35,472 nucleotides of DNA, from the NCBI GenBank assembly GCA_001871765.1, contig MNVN01000018.1:1-35472 (forward strand). Reading direction: 5' to 3'. Each line of letters opens with the position of its first letter. Position 1 is the stretch's first letter. The position numbers and the translations under genes were made by a program. This DNA is from Candidatus Nomurabacteria bacterium CG1_02_43_90. GTDB taxonomy: Bacteria > Patescibacteriota > Minisyncoccia > Phycocordibacterales > UBA1550. A model generated the notes under the pieces. That model saw nothing but the letters and a program-made list of their open reading frames with translations. It searched no databases and was not told where the DNA came from. Below are positions 1 to 6,654 of this stretch, piece after piece.

Positions 1-438
1 ACGAGAACTAAGGCTCCAAATACAGATATCTGCCCTGCTTTCAGTGTCCTCAACAACCGCTGTCGCTGTTTCTCTATTTAGAATTGGTAAAGTCATTTCC
101 ATCTGCAACGCCAACGCATACTGCAAAAGCACCGCGCGGGTTTTTGCCGACTTTGGATATTCCTTAAAAATAGCGAGCTCCACGTCATCACGGATACCGT
201 TTCTGTTTGCATCAACACCTACAACGGTTTTGTCGGCTTCAGCACCTGGGTCGGGAGGCAAGTTTTTCCCCATTACGTCATCGAGAGTAAGCTTTGTTGC
301 GTGGATTTTTACGACCTGTTCGGCAGTCTTTTTATTCTGGAGATAAAACGGAAGGCGCAAAAGCATTGCGAATATAAAAATAAGTATACCCCACACGATA
401 ACCTTCTTCACAATATTCCACACTTTATGTGTTTCCAT
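1..438 (-). CDS. Membrane-anchored hypothetical protein, C-terminal part outside window
   Basis: The reading frame is open from an ATG at 438 to the left edge (146 codons, no stop), so only the N-terminal part is seen. Residues about 8-26 form one hydrophobic segment after a short basic N-terminus, which suggests a signal anchor with the rest outside the cell. At about residue 69 there is VGVDANRNGIRDDVE, a DxNxNGxxDD loop of the EF-hand/thrombospondin-type-3 calcium-binding kind, followed by a helical stretch (ELAIFKEYPKSAKTRAVLLQYA). Such loops are common in Parcubacteria surface proteins. I do not recognise the family and assign no function. A perfect DnaA-box-like nonamer lies about 100 bp upstream (537-545). 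Confidence 0.7.
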   Translation of the reverse strand, partial: METHKVWNIVKKVIVWGILIFIFAMLLRLPFYLQNKKTAEQVVKIHATKLTLDDVMGKNLPPDPGAEADKTVVGVDANRNGIRDDVELAIFKEYPKSAKTRAVLLQYALALQMEMTLPILNRETATAVVEDTESRADICIWSLSSR

Positions 439-536
439 TTTTTAAATTTGTATGTATAAAAATTTTTAATAACTTATTCCAGTGTACCACGCAACATAAA
501 AAATAATCATGAAACAACCATAATTTTTTAGAAAAC

Positions 537-545
537 TGTGGATAA
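537..545 (-). promoter_or_regulatory. DnaA-box-like nonamer
   Basis: On the minus strand this reads TTATCCACA, the perfect DnaA-box consensus, in the intergenic region upstream of the gene starting at 438. It shares GAGTTATCCACA with a second intergenic copy at 5463-5471. Binding is inference; two further copies inside genes (8993-9001 and 31924-31932) could be chance. Confidence 0.3.
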
Positions 546-549
546 CTCT

Positions 550-592
550 CCAGGAAGGCCCGGCCTTCCTGGATTACGGCCTTCCTGGATTA
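550..592. repeat. REP palindrome copy 1 plus adjoining half copy
   Basis: CCAGGAAGGCC-C-GGCCTTCCTGG (550-572) is a perfect inverted repeat with 11-bp arms. The right arm with its flank (562-576) is repeated directly at 578-592. The second copy overlaps the TAA stop of the transposase gene (590-592), so this repeat sits exactly at the 3' end of that gene. Confidence 0.85.
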
Positions 593-1267
593 TGTTTTTT
601 CTTCCCTGAACGTAAGCCAGTCATTCACAAAATCATCAAACTCTTTTACTGTTTCAAAATATTCAGGAGAGGCATCACTACTCAAGACTTTTGATTCCGT
701 ACGAGGTTCTCCTTGCCAGTCGGGATAGCTTGAGTATTCATAATCCTTCAAAAAGTTTTGTGCTGCAACGCGATCATGAATACCATTTTCTTTCCACTTT
801 GGGTCAATAATTTTCACGGGATTCAAGTGTATGTACGCAAAAAGATATTTCAAATACTCATCAGTATTAGCATACTTTGCCTTAAAACGCCCCTCAAACA
901 AGGATCCTGTTCGTGCATTTTTATTATTGAAATACATAGAGTAGGCAGTGGATAACTTACCCATAAACTTTGTGATTCCGCCTTCTGTTTTTTCGCGAAT
1001 TAAAATATGAAAATGATTTTGCATGAGACAATAAACAACAATGTCCACAAGCGTTTCCTCTCTTTCGATGCCGAAAAGCTCCAGGAAGGCCCGGCCTTCC
1101 TGGAGGTGCGTATTCATGTCTACGGGCTTGACACTATTACAAACATACAAGAGTGCGACGAATCGTCGGTGATCATGTCCGTCAATAAAAATGGCTCTTT
1201 TCTCTGTGCCACGATTATAAATATGGTAATACTCACCCACTGAAAAAGATATTTTTCGACTGCTCAT
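590..1267 (-). CDS. REP-associated Y1 transposase (RAYT, IS200-like HUH family)
   Basis: A 225-residue protein of the Y1/TnpA-REP (Transposase_17) family: a single-strand DNA endonuclease/transposase that uses an HUH metal site and one tyrosine. Visible landmarks are YHIYNRGTEKRAIF near the N-terminus (residues 14-27), VDIVVYCLMQNHFHILI with the HFH metal-binding histidines at 85-87, a Tyr candidate in KLSTAYSMYF (109 or 112), GSLFEGRFKAK (121-131) and IHLNPVK (146-152). Length is normal for RAYTs and the gene looks intact. Palindromes related to REP elements abut both ends (550-592 and 1267-1295), lie just upstream (1352-1378, 1569-1585) and occur inside the gene (1079-1105, encoding LQEGRAFLE). 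RAYTs are known to be linked to REP sequences; that this enzyme mobilises these repeats is inference. The start at 1267 directly abuts a palindrome. Confidence 0.88.
   Translation of the reverse strand: MSSRKISFSVGEYYHIYNRGTEKRAIFIDGHDHRRFVALLYVCNSVKPVDMNTHLQEGRAFLELFGIEREETLVDIVVYCLMQNHFHILIREKTEGGITKFMGKLSTAYSMYFNNKNARTGSLFEGRFKAKYANTDEYLKYLFAYIHLNPVKIIDPKWKENGIHDRVAAQNFLKDYEYSSYPDWQGEPRTESKVLSSDASPEYFETVKEFDDFVNDWLTFREEKT
1079..1105. repeat. REP palindrome copy 2, inside the transposase CDS
   Basis: CTCCAGGAAGGCC-C-GGCCTTCCTGGAG, 27 bp, perfect 13-bp arms. Its core is identical to copy 1. It occupies exactly nine codons (residues 55-63) of the transposase between two conserved blocks and keeps the reading frame. 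Confidence 0.85.
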
Positions 1268-1295
1268 TTTTAGGAAGGCCGGGCCTTCCTAAAAA
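1267..1295. repeat. REP palindrome copy 3, abutting the transposase start codon
   Basis: Perfect inverted repeat TTTTTAGGAAGGCC-G-GGCCTTCCTAAAAA centred on 1281, with 14-bp arms. It begins on the A of the transposase ATG, so in mRNA it would form a hairpin at the ribosome entry site. Confidence 0.85.
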
Positions 1296-1351
1296 TTATA
1301 TCATGGAATGCATGCTAGTATGAAATTCCATATAACCCTTGTGCTCTATAC

Positions 1352-1378
1352 CCCCAGGAAGGCCGGGCCTTCCTGGGG
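1352..1378. repeat. REP palindrome copy 4
   Basis: Perfect inverted repeat CCCCAGGAAGGCC-G-GGCCTTCCTGGGG centred on 1365, with 13-bp arms. It lies between the transposase and the surface-protein gene. The core GGAAGGCC-N-GGCCTTCC is common to all copies; the outer arm bases vary between copies but stay complementary. Confidence 0.85.
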
Positions 1379-1413
1379 AGGGTGGTGCACATACGCACAT
1401 ACACATACAAAAC

Positions 1414-1450
1414 AAAAAGCCCCGACTTCCTTGCGGAAGCGGGGCTTTTT
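1414..1450. terminator. Bidirectional intrinsic terminator
   Basis: A5-GCCCC-GA-CTTCC-TTGC-GGAAG-C-GGGGC-T5: a GC-rich stem with matching A and T tracts, so it can work on both strands. It would stop minus-strand transcripts from the surface-protein gene before the transposase. The rest of 1268-1594 holds REP copies 3-5 and no gene that I can support. Confidence 0.8.
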
Positions 1451-1568
1451 GTTGAATTGAGGTTTGATGATTATCGTGTCGTATCTGATTGGAATAATTT
1501 TTCTCAATCAAGAAATTGACGGACTATCTTCTCCCCTCTTTTCATTTCGAACCGTCTACCTAATCTCC

Positions 1569-1585
1569 GGAAGGCCGGGCCTTCC
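1569..1585. repeat. REP palindrome copy 5 (core)
   Basis: GGAAGGCC-G-GGCCTTCC centred on 1577. The outer arms (1566-1568 and 1588-1590) pair only with a bulge, so this copy is slightly degenerate. It lies 10 bp past the stop codon of the surface-protein gene. Confidence 0.8.
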
Positions 1586-1594
1586 TAGGAATGA

Positions 1595-4500
1595 CTAGTT
1601 AGAACGAGTCTGGAGGAGACCACCTGCTGGAAGACCTGCAACACCGTAACCATTTGTCCAATCAAGATATGTGAGAGGAGATGTTGTGGTTGCATTGCCT
1701 GACCAAATGAGGCTGTTTGCTGCTGCAATTGTTGCTGCTGCAGAAACTGCCACACCTGCTGTTGCGTCACCGAGGAGATTCGTCGTAATTGATGAACCAA
1801 CGGTTCCGCTTGTACCTGTACCACGGAGTTCGAAGTAGTACGTTACACCTGCAGGGATTTCAACTGCTGCTGCTGGGGTAATCGTAACTGCTCCACCTAC
1901 ACCTGGAACGATGTTTGCAGCGCTGTTTACCATACCTGAGGTAAGGCCTGCAATCGTTGATGAGTATGATGCATCTGTGTAACCGTAAAGGTTAACGTTT
2001 GCAACACCTGCAATACCAGTTGAGGTTGCAATGGTGAACTTGAATTGTCCAAGACCTACGCCACCATTTGAGTTGGCAGTAACCTTGAAGCGCATAAGTT
2101 TACCATCTGCAGCACCTGTCGTTGTAAGAGCGTCAGCTGATACAACAGGGAATGACTTGAAGAGGCGGATGCCTGATACTGCCGTTGAACCTGTTGCATT
2201 AACTGTTGTACCTGAGTTTACTCCTGTACCTTGTGCGGCGTAGAAGTTAACTGATACCGTGTCGCCCTGAACACCTGTGAATCCAGTACCAATCTGAGCA
2301 AAGTCTACCTTAACGGTAATGTCCTTGTCAGCATCCTTAGGAAGTGCGAGTGTTGAAGTCAACGTTGAAGTTGCTTGCGTCGATGCTCCTGTGAATGTTG
2401 CAGTACCTACCTGAGTAGCACCATCCCAAAGCGAAACCTGTACGAGATCACCTGTTGATCCAGTAAGAGTAAGCCCGAGTTGTGAAAGGTTTGTACCTTC
2501 GTTTACTGAACGGAAACGGATAACGCCAACGGTGTTACCTGTCGAACCTGCAGCCGCTACTGCGAATGAAGGAGTCGAAGGTGAAGTTGAAACTACGAGT
2601 GAACCAGCACCAACAGTCTGTGTTGCGCTTGATGGCGTTGGAGCACCTGTTACAACAACAGTTGATCCTGAAACAACACCTGTTGTTACTGGAGCGGTAG
2701 CAACGTTCCATGCGTACGTACCCGTAGCGCTTGAAGAAACATTACCCTTGAGAGTCAAGGTCTTTACCGTGTTCTTTGAAACGATAAGAGCTTGGTCAAA
2801 AGTAATGGTTGTTGCTGCTGCTGAAACTACAACGTTTGAACCCGTGTTCAATGCTGTTGCACCGTCGAAGAGCTGCATGCTCGTAACGTTTGCAAACTGA
2901 CCAGCACCTGTAAAGGTGAGAGGAATTGAACTGAGGCGAACGTCTTCACCAGATTGACTTGCGTCAAGCTGAATGTTTGCCAAGACTACACCTTGTCCAC
3001 CGGCAACAACGAATTGTGCTGCTGGGTTTGTTGACATGGTAAGTGCAAGAGCTGCTGACTTAACGGTCATGGTGTTCATTATAAAGCCGAGAATTGGGGA
3101 AGCAATTGTGTTTCCTGTTGTCTGGCCCATAATGTTCCCCATAGAAGTTGCGACAGTTGAGTACGTAACACCATTGAGAACCCCTGCTGCAACTTTACCC
3201 TTTAGGGTGTAAACATGCTTGCCGAGGGGGTAAGTAACGGTATCAGTAAACGTAACGGTCTGTGTTGTACCACCAGTTGAGACTGCGTCTACTGGACCTG
3301 CAACAACCGCACCGTTCTCATTGTAGAGAGATACGCTTGTTAGCGTGTATCCAACATTTGATGCTCCACTGTTTGTAACCGTGAAAACATGATTCTGTAC
3401 AGAGATAGTTTCTCCTGTAATGTCCATAGTGTAACCACCGAGAACCTGGCCTGCGAGGTTAATCGCAATGTTCTGTGCAGCTACTTCTGTTGCCTTCGTT
3501 ACTGAAGTGAATGAACCTGCTGAAACGGTAATCGTGTTACCCTGGAGAGAAGGAGTTGCGTTTGCGATTGTGCCACCCGCGATAATTCCTTGACCGTAGG
3601 TCTCACCCATAACGTAGAGGTCGGTGTTCTTCTGGATGTCGAAGCGGATCGTACGACCTGCTGCGCCTGAACCAGTGATGTCACCTTGAATCCAGATGTC
3701 TTTTGCAAGACCACGTGAAATCACGATACCTGAACCAAAGTTTGCTGAATAGTAACGATCCGTTGATACCGTATCGTAAGGGGTACCATCAACGTAGATC
3801 TTTACATTTGAAAGATCTGCTGCTGATACTGAACCTGCCTGGTAGAAACGAATTGACTTCAAGCGAACATCTTCTGCTGAACCAGCAGTAAGGCGAACGC
3901 CACTAAACTTGTAAGCTGATGTACCAATTGCTTTGGTTGCATCTACTCCTGGAGTGTAGGTTGACAATGAACCAACTGCAGTACCAATGGTCAACGTACC
4001 GTTGATCGTGTGGTATGCGCCCGTGATAGGAAGTGAGCCTGAAACAGTTCCTGTGGTATTAACCGCAACAACTGAGATAGCTGCAACCTGTCCTGCGCTT
4101 GTTACAAGACTTGCATTCATGTTACCTGCTACGGTCAATGTTAATGACGTGTTTGCAGGAACAACGAACGTACCACCGACGATTGTCTGGTGATTAGAAC
4201 CAAAGGTCTTTGCAATATCGAGCTGAGTACCATCCTCCTTAAGGAGAACGATGCCTGCAAAGTTCGAATCGATTGCAGCACCCGTGCGCTCTACCGTAAG
4301 GCCGTTTACGACAACATCCGAAGATCCTGCAGTAAGGGTAACCTTGGTAAATGCAACGCGTGATGCGTTCTGGATTGCGAGACCATTAACTGGCTGTGTT
4401 GCTGAAGCGATGGTAAGACTTCCTCCTACTGTAGAAGTAGATGTTGTCGTAGTCGTCGTTGAAGCGTCACACTTCTGACCATTTACTGGACTGAAGCCTG

Positions 4501-5005
4501 TGGTTGAAGTACAACCAGCAACGGTACTTGTCGTAGCAGTTGTTGTCGTTGTCGTAGCCTCACACTTCTGACCATTTACTGGACTGAAGCCTGTTGCTGA
4601 AGAACAACCATCTGGCAATGACGTCGTGCTTGTTGAAGCGCTTGTAGCGTTCAAGTGCGCACGCGTTGATGCACCAACGAACCCTGTACCCTTGGTCAAA
4701 CCAACGGGTGCAAGAATGTCAGATGCATACTTTTCCTGGAACTTAATAACTGCAGCTTTCGTTGCGGGTCCAAAGTAGGAAGTTTCCTTTCCTGGTGAAC
4801 CTGCACCTACTGATGCAACTTGAGTGTCAGCGTTCATGTTCAAAACCACTTGGAGGTTTTTAACATCAGCGCTGGTGCTGCCTTGCTTGAGGTTTGTTGT
4901 GAATGTAGCAGCTGATGCGGTGGTTGCGATCATCGCAAACCCAGCAATCAGTCCTACCAAACCTGCAGCAATTTTTGCAGACTTTGATGAAATAATTTTA
5001 TTCAT
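1595..5005 (-). CDS. Large secreted surface protein with peptidoglycan-binding domain (S-layer-like)
   Basis: A 1136-residue protein counted from ATG 5005 (MNKIISSKSAK). Residues 1-32 form a clear signal peptide ending TASA/A; the in-frame upstream Met would add 16 residues in front of it, so I prefer 5005. Residues about 35-120 match a PG_binding_1 domain (LKQGSTSADVKNLQVVLN ... YFGPATKAAVIKFQ). A Thr/Ser-rich linker follows, with two copies of a Cys-bracketed GFSPVNGQKC motif, then about 900 residues of Gly/Thr/Val-rich beta-type sequence with repeated segments such as LTAGSAEDVRLKSIRF and LDASQSGEDVRLSSIPL. The C-terminus carries YLDWTNGYGVAGLPAGGL, which resembles a terminal motif I associate with Parcubacteria surface proteins. 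A role as the main cell-surface (S-layer) protein is inference from architecture. Terminators lie downstream; a long leader lies upstream. Confidence 0.85.
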   Translation of the reverse strand: MNKIISSKSAKIAAGLVGLIAGFAMIATTASAATFTTNLKQGSTSADVKNLQVVLNMNADTQVASVGAGSPGKETSYFGPATKAAVIKFQEKYASDILAPVGLTKGTGFVGASTRAHLNATSASTSTTSLPDGCSSATGFSPVNGQKCEATTTTTTATTSTVAGCTSTTGFSPVNGQKCDASTTTTTTSTSTVGGSLTIASATQPVNGLAIQNASRVAFTKVTLTAGSSDVVVNGLTVERTGAAIDSNFAGIVLLKEDGTQLDIAKTFGSNHQTIVGGTFVVPANTSLTLTVAGNMNASLVTSAGQVAAISVVAVNTTGTVSGSLPITGAYHTINGTLTIGTAVGSLSTYTPGVDATKAIGTSAYKFSGVRLTAGSAEDVRLKSIRFYQAGSVSAADLSNVKIYVDGTPYDTVSTDRYYSANFGSGIVISRGLAKDIWIQGDITGSGAAGRTIRFDIQKNTDLYVMGETYGQGIIAGGTIANATPSLQGNTITVSAGSFTSVTKATEVAAQNIAINLAGQVLGGYTMDITGETISVQNHVFTVTNSGASNVGYTLTSVSLYNENGAVVAGPVDAVSTGGTTQTVTFTDTVTYPLGKHVYTLKGKVAAGVLNGVTYSTVATSMGNIMGQTTGNTIASPILGFIMNTMTVKSAALALTMSTNPAAQFVVAGGQGVVLANIQLDASQSGEDVRLSSIPLTFTGAGQFANVTSMQLFDGATALNTGSNVVVSAAATTITFDQALIVSKNTVKTLTLKGNVSSSATGTYAWNVATAPVTTGVVSGSTVVVTGAPTPSSATQTVGAGSLVVSTSPSTPSFAVAAAGSTGNTVGVIRFRSVNEGTNLSQLGLTLTGSTGDLVQVSLWDGATQVGTATFTGASTQATSTLTSTLALPKDADKDITVKVDFAQIGTGFTGVQGDTVSVNFYAAQGTGVNSGTTVNATGSTAVSGIRLFKSFPVVSADALTTTGAADGKLMRFKVTANSNGGVGLGQFKFTIATSTGIAGVANVNLYGYTDASYSSTIAGLTSGMVNSAANIVPGVGGAVTITPAAAVEIPAGVTYYFELRGTGTSGTVGSSITTNLLGDATAGVAVSAAATIAAANSLIWSGNATTTSPLTYLDWTNGYGVAGLPAGGLLQTRSN
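4467..4594 (-). repeat. 93-bp tandem unit coding a Cys-bracketed linker motif
   Basis: A 35-nt stretch is identical at 4467-4501 and 4560-4594, offset by 93 bp, separated by Thr-coding degenerate repeats. Each unit encodes a CxSxTGFSPVNGQKC segment followed by poly-Thr, in the linker behind the peptidoglycan-binding domain. The unit length (31 codons) keeps frame, so copy number could vary without breaking the gene. Confidence 0.8.
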
Positions 5006-5417
5006 AAATAATAGTAATTTTACTAATCGCACATTAATGTGCCTTATGCACACCTTCGCGCAAACTTAATTTGACGTCGACGGTGAGGGCACACCGCACA
5101 GGAATCTTTTGCTCTTTTTTTGTATGAGTAAAATTTCTCTGCGGTATGCCCTCTCCTTGTCAAGATGTTTACGCTTCTCATTTTCGATCTATCATATGTC
5201 GGTCATGCGGTAGTGCTTCGACCTGCTTAGGGTGAAGTCAAGGGAAACTGAAAATGCACCGTATTGTGTGATGCGATTTTCTATTTAGTTTTCAATGACC
5301 TCGCTCCGGGCATGCAATCTATCGTAGACAGGAGCTTTCTTTTTGAAGTAGCGACAATGTGAACACTGCCTCTACACCTAAATTCAGGGTGGTGGAAAAT
5401 TCCATCACACTGAACTT
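5006..5417 (-). other. Long 5' leader of the surface-protein gene
   Basis: No gene that I can support. If the promoter at 5424-5452 is used, about 410 nt precede the ATG at 5005. Within it, GAGGGCACACCGCA (5085-5098) pairs with TGCGGTATGCCCTC (5140-5153), a 14-bp stem with one wobble around a 41-nt loop. Long structured leaders are known for highly expressed surface-layer genes and can stabilise mRNA; that role here is inference. Confidence 0.45.
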
Positions 5418-5423
5418 AATCTT

Positions 5424-5452
5424 ATTATATAGAATGCAAGATAAATCTGCAA
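5424..5452 (-). promoter_or_regulatory. Sigma70-type promoter of the surface-protein gene
   Basis: Minus strand: TTGCAG (5452-5447), 17-bp spacer, TATAAT (5429-5424). Perfect -10 and optimal spacing; start of transcription expected near 5417. A DnaA-box-like nonamer (5463-5471) lies 10 bp upstream of the -35. Confidence 0.6.
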
Positions 5453-5462
5453 AGTATATACG

Positions 5463-5471
5463 TGTGGATAA
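5463..5471 (-). promoter_or_regulatory. DnaA-box-like nonamer upstream of surface-protein promoter
   Basis: TTATCCACA on the minus strand, next to the -35 of the promoter at 5424-5452. It shares GAGTTATCCACA with the copy at 537-545. Regulation by DnaA is only a possibility. Confidence 0.3.
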
Positions 5472-5530
5472 CTCAAAAAGAGCTATCCATACAGAGGAAG
5501 TATACCAGAAATCATCTAAAAAGTCCATCA

Positions 5531-5584
5531 ACAAAAACAGAAGACCGCCCTTCGCATGTGCGAAGGGCGGTCTTCTGTTTTTGT
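5531..5584. terminator. Bidirectional terminator, 54-bp perfect palindrome
   Basis: Arms of 26 bp (5531-5556 and 5559-5584) around a 2-nt loop, with a GC-rich core AAGACCGCCCTTCGCA and ACAAAAACAG/CTGTTTTTGT ends. It directly follows the stop codon of the HTH gene (5586) and separates it from the surface-protein promoter. Confidence 0.85.
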
Positions 5585-5585
5585 G

Positions 5586-6479
5586 TTAGGCGAGCGCGTA
5601 GCGTGACCACCTCCGCTCTCCAAATTTCTTAAGGACACCACTATCGGACATTGCGAGAAGTTCACGCTGTATCGTCTTCTCAGACAGATCGGGGAAGTGT
5701 GCAACAATGTCCTTTATCGCAACTTCACGATTGTCTTTTATCAATTTTAAAATTTGTGCCCGCCTACTCTGTTTCGCAATCTCAGTGTTGGCGCGAGTGT
5801 TCGATACTACGTGAGTATTCGTATTTTCTGGCTTCACCTTATCTCCTTTTATTTTACTATCGGACATTACAAATGTTCTTTGAGGGAGGTCATGTCCTTT
5901 AGGAAAATGCTGCTCGGTCGCCTGACCATAAAGCTTTGTGCTTGTGCTCGAAGTTTTCGTACGAGGAACGGCGTCGTCTTCCGTCTCGGGTATGTTAAAA
6001 AAGGTATCACCGAGGAGTGTGTCTGTAGAAGATTCTTGTGCATCTTTTTTTGCGAGTACTGCATTCCTGAGTGAAGCATACTCTTGTTTTAAAATAGTAA
6101 AATTCATCTCCGAGACAAGTCCGGCGATAAGTGATATTTCGAGAAGGGTGAGTGTCTCGTTTATGTTCTCTTGAATTGTTTCAAAAACTTTTTTTTCACT
6201 CCCTTGTGTACTTCGGTGTCCTGTCAAAAATTCTTTAAGGAGGGTGAGTGAGAGGTCTCTCAGGCGTAACTTCATCGGCTCGTTGTCCGATAGAAAATCA
6301 GTGACAAGATAAATCGCTGTTGCGAGACGTTCGCCCTTTTTTGAAAAAACAGTGCCAAAGATATTTATAGAAGAAGAATGACTAACCTGTAGGGCGGTAC
6401 GGTGTCCAATAAGAAGACCTCCGCTACTGGTTGGTTGTGCAAAAATTCTCTCTTCTTTTGTGTCTTTTTTGATGTCCAT
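5586..6479 (-). CDS. DeoR-type winged-HTH protein, probable transcription regulator
   Basis: A 297-residue protein of unknown target. Residues about 45-145 look helical (NIFGTVFSKKGERLATAIYLVTDFLSDNEP ... NFTILKQEYASLRNAVL), probably a helix bundle for self-association or ligand sensing. A low-complexity linker (about 150-235) follows. The C-terminal 60 residues (RRAQILKLIKDNREVAIKDIVAHFP, then LSEKTIQRELLAMSDSGVLKKFGERRWSRYAL) fit a DeoR-type helix-turn-helix with the recognition helix at SEKTIQRELLAM. It is divergent from ftsK. Its own promoter is covered by a 40-bp palindrome and followed by TGTCTTTTA repeats, so autoregulation, possibly with control of ftsK, is likely but unproven. A perfect palindromic terminator follows directly. 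Confidence 0.78.
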   Translation of the reverse strand: MDIKKDTKEERIFAQPTSSGGLLIGHRTALQVSHSSSINIFGTVFSKKGERLATAIYLVTDFLSDNEPMKLRLRDLSLTLLKEFLTGHRSTQGSEKKVFETIQENINETLTLLEISLIAGLVSEMNFTILKQEYASLRNAVLAKKDAQESSTDTLLGDTFFNIPETEDDAVPRTKTSSTSTKLYGQATEQHFPKGHDLPQRTFVMSDSKIKGDKVKPENTNTHVVSNTRANTEIAKQSRRAQILKLIKDNREVAIKDIVAHFPDLSEKTIQRELLAMSDSGVLKKFGERRWSRYALA

Positions 6480-6534
6480 TTGTTTGTGTCTTTTATGTGT
6501 CCTTTAACGCCAGAGATGTCTTTTATGGCACCTA

Positions 6535-6574
6535 TTTTTTTGTATGTCCATTATATAACGGACATACAAAAAAA
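6535..6574. promoter_or_regulatory. Operator-like 40-bp palindrome
   Basis: TTTTTTTGTATGTCC (6535-6549) is the exact reverse complement of 6560-6574, and the 10-bp centre ATTATATAAC is palindromic except for its outermost pair. It overlaps the -10 and spacer of the minus-strand promoter of the HTH gene. The A/T ends could also make it a terminator-like hairpin, but its position on a promoter favours an operator. Confidence 0.65.
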
Positions 6575-6579
6575 GTCAA
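6550..6579 (-). promoter_or_regulatory. Promoter of the HTH gene
   Basis: Minus strand: TTGACT (6579-6574), 18-bp spacer, TATAAT (6555-6550). The palindrome 6535-6574 covers the -10 and spacer; transcription would start near 6543, about 64 nt before the ATG. Confidence 0.65.
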
Positions 6580-6609
6580 TGATTTTCAATGTCTTTTACG
6601 TATTTCTAT

Positions 6610-6638
6610 TTGGGAATACCTCTATTTTCTGGTACTAT
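6610..6638 (+). promoter_or_regulatory. Promoter of ftsK
   Basis: TTGGGA (6610-6615), 17-bp spacer, TACTAT (6633-6638). The expected start near 6645 would leave a leader of only about 10 nt before the ATG at 6655. It lies about 70 bp from the divergent HTH promoter. Confidence 0.45.
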
Positions 6639-6654
6639 ATCTTGATATACACTT

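Larger units (their letters stand above)
6487..6598. repeat. Short direct repeats TGTCTTTTA around the HTH/ftsK promoters
   Basis: TGTCTTTTA at 6487-6495, 6517-6525 and 6590-6598, and the variant TGTCCTTTA at 6498-6506 (start-to-start offsets 11, 19 and 73 bp), all on the plus strand in the 175-bp region between the divergent genes. The near-helical spacing of the first three suggests protein-binding iterons; inference. Confidence 0.55.

Noticed and set aside
550-1590. CRISPR array from the repeated GGAAGGCC palindromes
   Set aside because: Spacing is irregular, outer arms vary, one copy is inside a gene, no cas gene is present, and a RAYT transposase explains them.
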